From an uncultured Lachnospiraceae bacterium (lineage in GTDB: Bacteria; Bacillota; Clostridia; Lachnospirales; Lachnospiraceae), in NCBI GenBank assembly GCA_900546495.1, contig URDN01000003.1, positions 56,653 through 120,652 on the forward strand: 64,000 nucleotides of DNA, read 5' to 3'. The position numbers and the translations under genes were made by a program. Of this stretch, positions 17,026-24,736 are shown in pieces. The number at the start of each line of letters is the position of its first letter. Position 1 is the stretch's first letter. The notes below the pieces were generated by a model, which did no database searches, had not been told where the DNA came from, and saw nothing but the letters and a program-made list of their open reading frames with translations.

Positions 17026-17098
17026 AGTGATTTTGAATAAAATATGTTGGTTTATGCCAACCAAAGTCACATACATTCATGTTGAATTATTAATCACT
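17026..17098 (+). promoter_or_regulatory. Structured leader upstream of hcp
   Basis: AGTGATT (17026-17032) pairs with AATCACT (17092-17098), enclosing a GTTGG/CCAAC hairpin (17046-17061). A TATAAT at 16963-16968 could start a transcript with a leader of about 180 nt. The function is unknown; it may hold operator sites for a nitrosative-stress regulator. Confidence 0.3.
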
Positions 17099-17152
17099 GA
17101 TTTTATCCAAAATATACCCAAAACATATTTACAGCAAAGGAGAATTTTTATT

Positions 17153-18748
17153 ATGGAACAGAAAATGTTTTGCTACCAGTGTGAACAGACTGCCGGATGC
17201 AACGGTTGTACAGGAGCCGCAGGTGTCTGTGGAAAAGATGCAGCTGTTGCCGCTTTACAGGATGAACTGACCGGCGCCCTGATCGGTCTGGCAAAAGCCT
17301 GTGGAAATAACCCGAAAACAGAAAATACCGACCGCATCATCATTGAAGGATTATTTACAACCGTCACGAATGTAAATTTTAACGCAGAAACACTAACTGC
17401 TATGATCCAGGCAGTAAATGAAGAAAAAACAAAAGTTGTACCAAACTGCAGCAGCTGTATGTCACCATGTGGAAATACGTCCAACTATGATATGAAAAAT
17501 CTGTGGAACGAGCCAGACGAAGACATCCGCTCCCTGAAATCCCTGATTTTATTTGGTATCCGTGGTATGGCAACTTACTCTTATCACGCAATGGTTCTTG
17601 GCTATACAGATGAAACCGTCAACAGCTTCTTTTACAAGGCGCTATCTTTTATCAGCTATGATCTGGAAATGGAGCATCTGCTTCCGGTCGTTCTGGAAGT
17701 GGGAGAGGTAAACTTAAAATGCATGGCATTGCTGGATCAAGCGAACACCACTACTTACGGCACACCGGTGCCAACCAAAGTGCCGCTTACCATTGAAAAA
17801 GGTCCATTTATCGTTGTCACAGGACATGATCTCAAAGATCTGGAGCTTCTTCTGGAACAGACGAAAGATAAAGGCATCAACATTTATACACATGGAGAAA
17901 TGCTGCCAGCCCACGCTTATCCGGAATTAAAGAAATATCCGCATCTGAAAGGAAATTTTGGTACTGCATGGCAGAATCAGCAAAAAGAGTTTGACCATAT
18001 TCCGGGGGCAGTTTTATTTACAACCAACTGTCTGATGCCGGTAAAACCAAGCTATGCCGATCGTGTGTTTACCACAGAGGTCGTATCTTATCCGGAAATG
18101 GTTCATATCGATGAAAAGAAAGATTTTACACCGGTAATTGAAAAAGCTCTGGAACTGGGCGGATATGACACGGATCAGGACAAAACAGGCATCAACGGCG
18201 GTCATTTTGTTATGACCGGATTCGGACATGGAACCGTATTAAGTGTTGCCGATACTGTCATTGATGCCGTAAAATCCGGTGCAATCAGTCACTTTTTCTT
18301 AGTTGGCGGATGCGATGGAGCAAGAACTGGAAGAAATTATTATACAGAGTTTGTAAAACAGACACCGACAGATTCCATCATTTTGACTCTGGCTTGTGGA
18401 AAATATCGCTTTAATGATCTTAATCTTGGTGAAATCGGCGGATTGCCACGAATTATGGATATGGGACAGTGTAATGATGCGTACAGTGCCATTCAGGTTG
18501 CGGTTGCACTGGCAGAAGCATTCCAGTGTAATGTAAATGAACTTCCATTGTCTATGGTGCTTTCCTGGTATGAGCAGAAAGCGGTATGTATTTTACTTAC
18601 TTTATTACATCTTGGAATTAAAAACATTTATCTTGGACCAACACTTCCGGCATTTATTTCACCGAATGTGCTGAATTATCTGGTAGAAAATTATAATATT
18701 GCGCCGATCAGTACACCAGAAGAAGATTTGAAAAAGATTTTGGGATAA
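17153..18748 (+). CDS. hcp: Hybrid cluster protein / hydroxylamine reductase
   Basis: A 531-residue cytoplasmic iron-sulfur enzyme that reduces hydroxylamine and handles nitric oxide in anaerobes. The N-terminal cysteine cluster FCYQCEQTAGCNGC ... GVCG binds the cubane. Ligands of the hybrid cluster are in GHDLKDLELLLEQT, THGEMLPAHAYP, TTNCLMPV, LVGGCDGA and SWYEQKAV. A frame continues upstream to 17027, but the ATG at 17153 has AAAGGAG in place and the canonical start MEQKMFCYQC. No hcr reductase gene is adjacent. Confidence 0.95.
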   Translation: MEQKMFCYQCEQTAGCNGCTGAAGVCGKDAAVAALQDELTGALIGLAKACGNNPKTENTDRIIIEGLFTTVTNVNFNAETLTAMIQAVNEEKTKVVPNCSSCMSPCGNTSNYDMKNLWNEPDEDIRSLKSLILFGIRGMATYSYHAMVLGYTDETVNSFFYKALSFISYDLEMEHLLPVVLEVGEVNLKCMALLDQANTTTYGTPVPTKVPLTIEKGPFIVVTGHDLKDLELLLEQTKDKGINIYTHGEMLPAHAYPELKKYPHLKGNFGTAWQNQQKEFDHIPGAVLFTTNCLMPVKPSYADRVFTTEVVSYPEMVHIDEKKDFTPVIEKALELGGYDTDQDKTGINGGHFVMTGFGHGTVLSVADTVIDAVKSGAISHFFLVGGCDGARTGRNYYTEFVKQTPTDSIILTLACGKYRFNDLNLGEIGGLPRIMDMGQCNDAYSAIQVAVALAEAFQCNVNELPLSMVLSWYEQKAVCILLTLLHLGIKNIYLGPTLPAFISPNVLNYLVENYNIAPISTPEEDLKKILG

Positions 18749-18770
18749 AATATTCTAATTTCGATCGTAA

Positions 18771-18800
18771 GTAGTCGGATAAATTTAATTATTCGACTAC
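18771..18800. repeat. 30-bp recombination-site-like palindrome, copy A
   Basis: Arms GTAGTCGGATA and TATTCGACTAC flank the 8-nt centre AATTTAAT, a dif-like 11-8-11 plan. Copy C (27929) matches 29 of 30 positions in the same orientation; copy B (18996) matches 27 of 30 inverted. It lies 22 nt after hcp and is followed by TTGTTTGTT, so it could equally be the hcp terminator. Confidence 0.7.
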
Positions 18801-18972
18801 TTGTTTGTTCTGCATATTTAATATTCCCATTTTCTTATATATGTAAATATGAAATTGTAAAAAACGAACATGGATTTTTAGTGAGTCGGAAGATTAAATA
18901 ATAAACGAAAACGAATTACCAGATGTTGGAAACGATAGATAATATCTTCATATTTATATATTTTAAAAAGTA

Positions 18973-18981
18973 TGATATAAT
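18973..18981 (+). promoter_or_regulatory. Extended -10 promoter between inverted copies A and B
   Basis: TGATATAAT (TG at 18973-18974, TATAAT at 18976-18981) points toward the recombinase gene. It lies inside the 195-bp segment bounded by the two inverted repeats, so an inversion would turn it away from the gene. Confidence 0.5.
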
Positions 18982-18995
18982 TTCTATCATCTAAT

Positions 18996-19025
18996 GTAGT
19001 CGAATAATTGAATTTATCCGACAAT
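18996..19025. repeat. 30-bp recombination-site-like palindrome, copy B (inverted)
   Basis: Read on the minus strand it matches copy A at 27 of 30 positions; the differences are two at the outer end and one in the centre (AATTCAAT). It is not followed by a T-run in either direction, so it is not a terminator. It lies 37 nt upstream of the truncated recombinase. Confidence 0.65.
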
Positions 19026-19061
19026 ATTTCAAAAATAGAATTTTTATAAGGGAATCAAAAT

Positions 19062-19994
19062 ATGCCAAAATATAAGGAAGAGCAGGAGAGCAGATACACT
19101 GCAAGAACAGTGGCTATTTTATCAGAATTACCAGAATTTTGTACTGTATTTTATGATAAAAATCAAACTACATTTTTACCTAAAACACAATATGATTACA
19201 TGCGAGCCATGCGGACTTTTTTAACGTATCTACAGCAGTCACATCCACAGTTTAGAAATTACAAACTTACAGATTATACGCTAGATGCTCTTGATTGTCT
19301 GACTGTCAAAGATGCCAATGATTTTATCGTATGGTTACAGCAAACGATGTCAGTTTCATCCGTAAAAACCCGCATTTCCTGTATTTCATCCATTTTTACC
19401 TTTTTTGCAAGAAATGGACAATTAGCAGGAAATCCATTTCTTTTTACAAAACGGCCAGATCAAGGTACCAGTATCAATAGAAATAACAATAATGAAATCT
19501 CAAATGCCGCTAAGGAACAATCGATAGATATAACTGAAAAAGTTGGCAAAGATAACTCTATAAAAATAAAAAAGAATGATGATATAGAGATAAAAACAGA
19601 TACAACAGTTACAAATGCAAATATAAATCAAACATTGTCAGCAAAGAAAAAGCAATTTGATGATCAATATGGATTACGTGACGAAATCATTTACCAAATT
19701 TTGAAAGAAACTGGAATTCGAATCTCTGAACTGGCTGAGTTAAATAAAGATGACTTTGAATTAAAGAATCATAGATTTTATGTTTACAGAACCAAACAGC
19801 GATCCACATGGATTACAATGCCTGATGAATTAACCGATTTAATTGAGAAATATCTGGAAGAACGATCCACATATACATTTGCAAAAGATGATGAAGCGAT
19901 GTTTTTGGTGACAATTGGTCGTTATAAAGGGGCAAGACTTGGGATTCGTTCAATAGAGCGTATTGTATTAACTATTCGCAAAAGGCAGCTTTAA
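19062..19994 (+). pseudogene. XerS-like tyrosine recombinase truncated before its catalytic C-terminus
   Basis: A 310-residue frame whose N-terminal core-binding domain resembles the intact XerS at 13047 (ELPEFCTVFY ... YDYMRAMRTFLTYL). A low-complexity Asn/Lys/Asp-rich linker follows (about residues 138-200), then the first half of the catalytic domain with the box I arginine (GIRISEL, Arg220). It stops at GIRSIERIVLTIRKRQL, before HxxR, the second histidine and the tyrosine nucleophile; none is found in the next 190 bp. So it should not recombine DNA, though it could bind it. It is AT-richer than its neighbours. Confidence 0.75.
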
Positions 19995-20183
19995 CGAATA
20001 GTTCGCAATATCAGTCAGTCTAATGCCATATTTACTTCAGTTTATCATTGTGGTGTCATTTGACTCAAAAACTGTAATATTTTTGACGTTACTACTGCAA
20101 AATGACAACTTACGAACGATATAATTATAAAAAAGTTAGTTTCAAGAATTATTACAAACAAAAACAAAGGGGGATATACACCT

Positions 20184-20996
20184 ATGCTGGCAACCATATT
20201 AATTGACAATATAGCCTGTGGTGAGCTGAAAGGCGAATGGGGATTAAGCATTTATATTGAATACAATGGAAAAAATATTCTACTTGATACTGGAGCATCT
20301 GATTTATTTGCAAAGAATGCTCAGAAACTTGAAAAATCAATAGAATCTGTTGATTATGCTGTGCTGTCACACGCACATTATGACCATTCGGATTCGATGG
20401 CAACGTTTTTCAACTTGAACGATCACGCTCCTTTTTTCTTACGGGAAGGCTGTCAGGAAAATTGTTATGCAAAAAAATGGATCTTCCACAAATATATCGG
20501 CTTACCAAAGCACATTTTAACGGATTATCGTGACAGGATAATATACACTGATGGGGACTATGAGATTATACCGGGCGTATATCTGATTCCTCACAAGACA
20601 CCAAACCTTAAAATGGTTGGTAAACGCGAAAGTATGTACCGTAAAGAACATCATCGATATATATATGATGATTTTTCTCACGAACAGAGTCTGGTATTCC
20701 GTACTCAAAAAGGCTTAGTGATTTTCAATAGCTGCTGCCACGGTGGTGTTGCTAATATTATTAATGAGGTGGGAACGACATTCCCAACAGAAAAAGTATA
20801 TGGCATTATCGGTGGATTCCATCTGTTTAATAAGTCCGAAGAAGAAATCAAAAACGTAATCCAGCAAATAAAAGATACTGGTATTCATTATGTCTGCACA
20901 GGACATTGCACCAAAAGCCGTGCATATAAAATACTTGAAAACGGTCTTGGCGATATCGTACATCAGTTGAACGTTGGATTGCAGATTGAAATCTGA
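20184..20996 (+). CDS. MBL-fold metallohydrolase
   Basis: A 270-residue metallo-beta-lactamase-fold protein. The metal motif HAHYDHSD is at about residues 62-69, with later conserved HGG (SCCHGGVANI), GGFHLF and GHCTKSRA. This is the branch often labelled 7,8-dihydropterin-6-methyl-4-aminobenzene-5'-phosphate synthase-like; the substrate is not known. AAAGGGGGA precedes the ATG. It lies inside the repeat-bounded region, just before a MATE transporter stub. Confidence 0.85.
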   Translation: MLATILIDNIACGELKGEWGLSIYIEYNGKNILLDTGASDLFAKNAQKLEKSIESVDYAVLSHAHYDHSDSMATFFNLNDHAPFFLREGCQENCYAKKWIFHKYIGLPKHILTDYRDRIIYTDGDYEIIPGVYLIPHKTPNLKMVGKRESMYRKEHHRYIYDDFSHEQSLVFRTQKGLVIFNSCCHGGVANIINEVGTTFPTEKVYGIIGGFHLFNKSEEEIKNVIQQIKDTGIHYVCTGHCTKSRAYKILENGLGDIVHQLNVGLQIEI

Positions 20997-21024
20997 ATTC
21001 CAGTTTTTTATTATGGAGGAATCT

Positions 21025-21108
21025 ATGACAAAAGAAAACAACACTTTTACAGAAGGGAAAATTTTACGGTCACTGCTGCTCTTCGCTTTTCCCGTGCTGT
21101 TTTCATAA
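21025..21108 (+). pseudogene. N-terminal stub of a MATE efflux transporter
   Basis: Only 27 codons remain: a start with GGAGG upstream, then MTKENNTFTEGK and ILRSLLLFAFPVLFS, which is the standard opening of MatE-family drug/Na+ antiporters. The frame ends in TAA where the first membrane helix should continue, and no MATE sequence follows. It lies 28 nt after the MBL gene and marks a deletion junction near 21105. Confidence 0.65.
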
Positions 21109-21242
21109 AACGAATTTTGTTGCCATTGTATTACTTTTATGTCACGTTTTAAAGTTACTGATCTGGAAATTCATAAAGCAATAGACCTTCATCCAGTATA
21201 TAAAACTGATATAAGAAAACATTGAAATTGATCAATTTTTCC

Positions 21243-21271
21243 TTGCAAAATAGTGGTTAGTGTGCTATCCT
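21243..21271 (+). promoter_or_regulatory. Candidate promoter of the fluoride riboswitch RNA
   Basis: TTGCAA (21243-21248), 17-nt spacer and TATCCT (21266-21271), about 12 nt before the aptamer. Confidence 0.5.
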
Positions 21272-21282
21272 TTCCAAGAACT

Positions 21283-21386
21283 ATAAAGGGAATGAAGTTC
21301 TCCCAAAGTAATAAATTTACTTAAACCGCTTATGAAAGCTGATGACTTCTGCGCATGAATCAACGCAGAAAGTGTCGGCTTTTTCT
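21283..21386 (+). ncRNA. Fluoride riboswitch (crcB motif) with terminator
   Basis: The aptamer has the conserved parts in order: GGGAATGAAGTTCTCCC (21288-21304), a short variable arm, then AACCGCTTATGAAAGCTGATGACTTCTGC ending near 21352, with the family's GCTGATGAC. A terminator forms by pairing AGCTGATGACTTCTGCG (from 21338) with CGCAGAAAGTGTCGGCT (21364-21380), followed by TTTTT, so fluoride binding would permit read-through. It occupies most of the 305-bp spacer and leads into an antiporter gene, a known target of this riboswitch class. Confidence 0.85.
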
Positions 21387-21413
21387 GCGTATAGGTATAT
21401 AAGGAGAAATTTT

Positions 21414-21936
21414 ATGTTATTAAGTATCTCGTTGATTTTTTCTTGTAGTGATCGAAGATAAAATGACAACCGCAATTACATTTTCCGCATTGATTGCTAT
21501 TATGTTTATTGGTATCGGATTACAGAAAAAGCGGGAAGTTGTTGCTAAAAGGCTCTCTGTAAAATATGGGAAATTATGGGTTGCAGCAGAAGTTTTTCTG
21601 TTTGTGCTGGTAGGCGCAACTGTAAATATTGAATATCTTGGAAAAGTCGGCGCTAAGGCTTTCATTGTTATTATTGGTGCGTTGGCATTCAGAATGTTTG
21701 GCGTATTTATATGTCTGCTAGGAACCAGTCTCAAAAAGAAAGAACGATTATTTACTATGATGGCCTATACACCGAAAGCAACGGTTCAGGCAGCCATTGG
21801 CGGAATACCGCTCGCATTAGGTTTTTCCTGCGGAGATACGGTGCTTACCGTGGCAGTTCTTGCAATTGTAATTACTGCTCCACTGGGCGCATTTGCCATT
21901 GATCTGTCATATAAGAAATTATTATCAGCTAAGTAA
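21414..21936 (+). pseudogene. Cation:proton antiporter (CPA1/NhaP-like) with internal deletion and frame change
   Basis: AAGGAG and an ATG at 21414 start the typical antiporter opening MLLSISLIF, but the frame stops at 21461. A second frame, open from about 21436, reads VVIEDKMTT and then the C-terminal third of an antiporter (VLVGATVNIEYLGKVGAKA, YTPKATVQAAIGGIPLALG) to 21936. A full protein has about 400 residues, so some 200 central codons are gone and the two parts are out of frame. Because a fluoride riboswitch precedes it, the ancestor probably exported fluoride or relieved fluoride stress. Confidence 0.75.
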
Positions 21937-21966
21937 AAATCCTATAAACTTGATGGTATTTTTAAC

Positions 21967-22377
21967 TTATATCAAAATTCCATTACAGTGATCTACCTCA
22001 TGCTGTACGATCTGTGCTGTCCATCCAGACAATTTCTGACGCTGCTTTTTCCATGAGAAATCCTGATATTCTACTTCAATATTTTCGAATCTTGTAGTTT
22101 TACGAATACCGCTTAATGACAGGCAGCCTTCTTCCGTTTCATAAGCTCCGCTTTTTGAAACAATCACCGGATTAAACATAACTACATCGAAAAATCCCAT
22201 GTTTACAATAATGATGTTCTTCTTTACTCCGATCATATTTGCAGCCATTCCAACACAGCCTTCCCGATGTGCTTTCAGTGTATCCTGCAGGTCTTTTCCA
22301 ACCTGCAGATCTGCTTTGGTTGCCGGTTCTGATTTCTGTGCAAGAAACAGCGGATCATGCATAATTTGTTGTACCAT
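21967..22377 (-). CDS. def: Peptide deformylase
   Basis: A 136-residue metalloenzyme that removes the formyl group from new proteins. All three motifs are present: GCVGMAANMIG (motif 1, with Asn in place of the usual Gln), EGCLSLSG (motif 2, cysteine ligand) and HEVDH (motif 3, histidine ligands). The frame runs on to 22491 and would add 38 residues; the ATG at 22377 is preferred because short Clostridial homologues start MVxQIMxD, but the upstream extension stays open. It is short for the family, so it may be a second, specialised deformylase. Confidence 0.85.
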   Translation of the reverse strand: MVQQIMHDPLFLAQKSEPATKADLQVGKDLQDTLKAHREGCVGMAANMIGVKKNIIIVNMGFFDVVMFNPVIVSKSGAYETEEGCLSLSGIRKTTRFENIEVEYQDFSWKKQRQKLSGWTAQIVQHEVDHCNGILI

Positions 22378-22507
22378 ATCTTTTTCTCTCTTTCCATTAT
22401 CTTTTGAATTTCTATAATCATATAATAGACTTTTTACCCATGTAATGATCTGATAAGCATCATCATTCTCTATCCGATAATACATATACATCTATCATTC
22501 TGCATCT

Positions 22508-22792
22508 TTAGTCCAAGTTATCCAGCCCGTCTCTATATACCCGATTCATTGTGGCCTGCGCATGCTCCATCTCTTTCTTCTGAATAATCGCATTGCGGTC
22601 ACTCAAAATGGCCAGCATCTCATCCACTACATCCTCCGGATGCGGATCTGAAACACGATACAGATAACCAAGCATACGTGTCGCTGTATAATCTGTGTTC
22701 ATCTGCTTGTACGCAATTTCTCTGCAAAAATCATCTGGATAGCCTTTTTCCTGTAAGGAACGATATAATTCATCTGTTCGATTTTCTGGCAT
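22508..22792 (-). CDS. Hypothetical protein, 94 aa
   Basis: A small, acidic, soluble, mostly helical protein (MPENRTDELYRSLQEKGYP ... RMLGYLYRVSDPHPEDVVDEML ... MNRVYRDGLDNLD). GGAG lies 6 nt before the ATG at 22792, so the upstream ATG at 22804 is unlikely. I do not recognise a named family. It precedes the deformylase on the same strand with 130 nt between, so they may share a transcript. Confidence 0.6.
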   Translation of the reverse strand: MPENRTDELYRSLQEKGYPDDFCREIAYKQMNTDYTATRMLGYLYRVSDPHPEDVVDEMLAILSDRNAIIQKKEMEHAQATMNRVYRDGLDNLD

Positions 22793-22888
22793 TTTTATCT
22801 CCATTCATTACACATTTATATATTTTTGTATCTTTTCACTAGATACATTTTGATGAAACATTTTTTATTTTCTTTACCTTATTATGCT

Positions 22889-24631
22889 TTATTCTACATA
22901 CCATTTTTGCTGCATCTTATAGAGCTGATAATATTCACCTTTTTTTGCCAGCAATTCATCATGATTACCAATTTCCACAACTTTTCCTTTCTTCATCACA
23001 ATGATCTTGTCAACTTCCCGACAAATTCCAATTCTGTGAGAAACAATAATAGCTGTTTTTTCTTTTGCAATCTGCAAAAACATTTTCAAAATAGTTGTTT
23101 CCATGATTGGATCCAGAGCAGCAGTTGGCTCATCCAGAACAATCATACTGCTTTCTTTGAACATGCCGCGGGCAATTGCCAGTTTCTGCCATTGTCCAAT
23201 AGAAAGATCTCTGCCATCAAATTCACTGCCTAACAGCGTATTAAGAGCATCCACTTCTGATAACTCCGGTAAATCCATTTGTTTTAAAAGCTCCTGGATT
23301 TTGTCAGTATTCCCCATCTGTTTCCAGTCACTGATACCAATATTTTCCTGCAATGTCATCTCATATTTCACAAAATCCTGACTCACGATAGAAACATTTT
23401 GATAAAACTCTTTCGTTTCAAGATCCTTGATATTTTGCGTTCCATATAATATCTCACCCTCTTGTACTTTATATAAATCAGTCAGTAATTTTACCAGTGT
23501 TGTTTTACCGCTTCCGTTATTTCCTACGATAGCAATGGATTCATTCTTTTTTATATCAAATGATATGTCAGAAATTGTCAGGTGATCTGTATTCGGATAA
23601 GCAAAACATACATTTTTTACATTTATCTTATCAAAATTTGGCTCAAATTTTTCCGTTCCATGTACATCTTCATCGATATCAATAAAGTCATAATAATCTC
23701 TTACAAATGCCGCACATTCCGGAATCCGCCCAAGGCTAATCAGAAAATACTTTGCTGCCAACTGAAAAGAGGTGAATGCCACAAGCGAAGCAGCCAGCAT
23801 ACCAAAATCCAACCTATGATTCAGCAAAAGTAAAATTGCTATTATAATGCTAAGCACATAACCGCATTTGCACAAAATCTCACATAGTAAAAAACTGCAA
23901 ATATCACGTTTCTTGAAATCCCATAATTCCTGATTCATTGCATCACGGGTCTGATATAATTTTTCTTCGATATAAGATTCAATTCCAAAAATGCGAAGTT
24001 CCTTTACCACTCTTTTATCGCCAAATAAATCGTACAGATAATTTCGCCTTCGTTCACCTGCTGCCTGATATTTTTTTAGTTCATAAAATTCTTTTCCACG
24101 GATTAATCGAACGACAAAGTACGGAACCACACTCAGTAATGATACTAATGCCAGAAGTGGACTAAATCTGGCTAATATAAATAATGTACTTCCTACCTTC
24201 AAAACTTCTGCCAGAATATTGAATACCGACAGACTTAAGTCGGAAAATCTGCCATGCTCAATACAGTCCTGTGCTCGTTTCAGTCGATTGTTGATTTCTA
24301 CATCCTCATATTGAATCAGTGACAAGCGTCCACCTTTTTCACCTAATTCTATTCCAAATTGCATACCAACCTTGGAATCAATTTTTACCATGCAGGCATA
24401 AAATACACTATTTGACACCTCTGACGCAACAAATATGCCCCATATGACACCTAAATATATCATACTTGTTTTCAGATCTTTCGTATAAACATGATTTAAA
24501 AATACGGAAACCAGCCACGTGTTGACCGCTACCAGAACCGATTGCAGCATCATACAAATAACCTGCATAATAAGTGACCGCGGCGCAATCCTGCGTATAT
24601 CTTTTAATGAGCGAAATAACAGATCTCTCAT
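22889..24631 (-). CDS. ABC exporter (fused membrane and ATPase domains), second of a pair
   Basis: A 580-residue half-transporter. A six-helix membrane domain covers about residues 1-310, then an ATPase domain with Walker A GNNGSGKTT, signature LSIGQWQKLAIARG, Walker B SMIVLDEPTAALDP and switch His in IVSHRIG. The QWQ signature is typical of bacteriocin/lantibiotic and peptide exporters. GGGGGAT precedes the ATG at 24631; the frame's earlier ATG (24673) lacks a site. It lies 105 nt downstream of a similar transporter, so they probably form a heterodimer. No peptide gene is visible nearby. Confidence 0.88.
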   Translation of the reverse strand: MRDLLFRSLKDIRRIAPRSLIMQVICMMLQSVLVAVNTWLVSVFLNHVYTKDLKTSMIYLGVIWGIFVASEVSNSVFYACMVKIDSKVGMQFGIELGEKGGRLSLIQYEDVEINNRLKRAQDCIEHGRFSDLSLSVFNILAEVLKVGSTLFILARFSPLLALVSLLSVVPYFVVRLIRGKEFYELKKYQAAGERRRNYLYDLFGDKRVVKELRIFGIESYIEEKLYQTRDAMNQELWDFKKRDICSFLLCEILCKCGYVLSIIIAILLLLNHRLDFGMLAASLVAFTSFQLAAKYFLISLGRIPECAAFVRDYYDFIDIDEDVHGTEKFEPNFDKINVKNVCFAYPNTDHLTISDISFDIKKNESIAIVGNNGSGKTTLVKLLTDLYKVQEGEILYGTQNIKDLETKEFYQNVSIVSQDFVKYEMTLQENIGISDWKQMGNTDKIQELLKQMDLPELSEVDALNTLLGSEFDGRDLSIGQWQKLAIARGMFKESSMIVLDEPTAALDPIMETTILKMFLQIAKEKTAIIVSHRIGICREVDKIIVMKKGKVVEIGNHDELLAKKGEYYQLYKMQQKWYVE

Positions 24632-24736
24632 TTTTCTATCCCCCATATATATTTCCAAGTTGAATGTATGCAAAACTTACTACACAATTCTGATCAGCAT
24701 AATTTAAAATATTTTCTCAAAATCATCTATTCAGCA

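Noticed and set aside
17027..17152. N-terminal extension of Hcp
   Set aside because: No ribosome site; the segment overlaps leader hairpins and the canonical Hcp start with AAAGGAG lies at 17153.
18771..18800. CRISPR repeat unit
   Set aside because: The three 30-bp copies are not regularly spaced, have no cas genes nearby and are palindromic across their whole length.
21448..21936. Independent membrane protein gene starting at GTG 21448
   Set aside because: The sequence is the tail of an antiporter whose true start and ribosome site are at 21414 in another frame, so it is treated as one broken gene.
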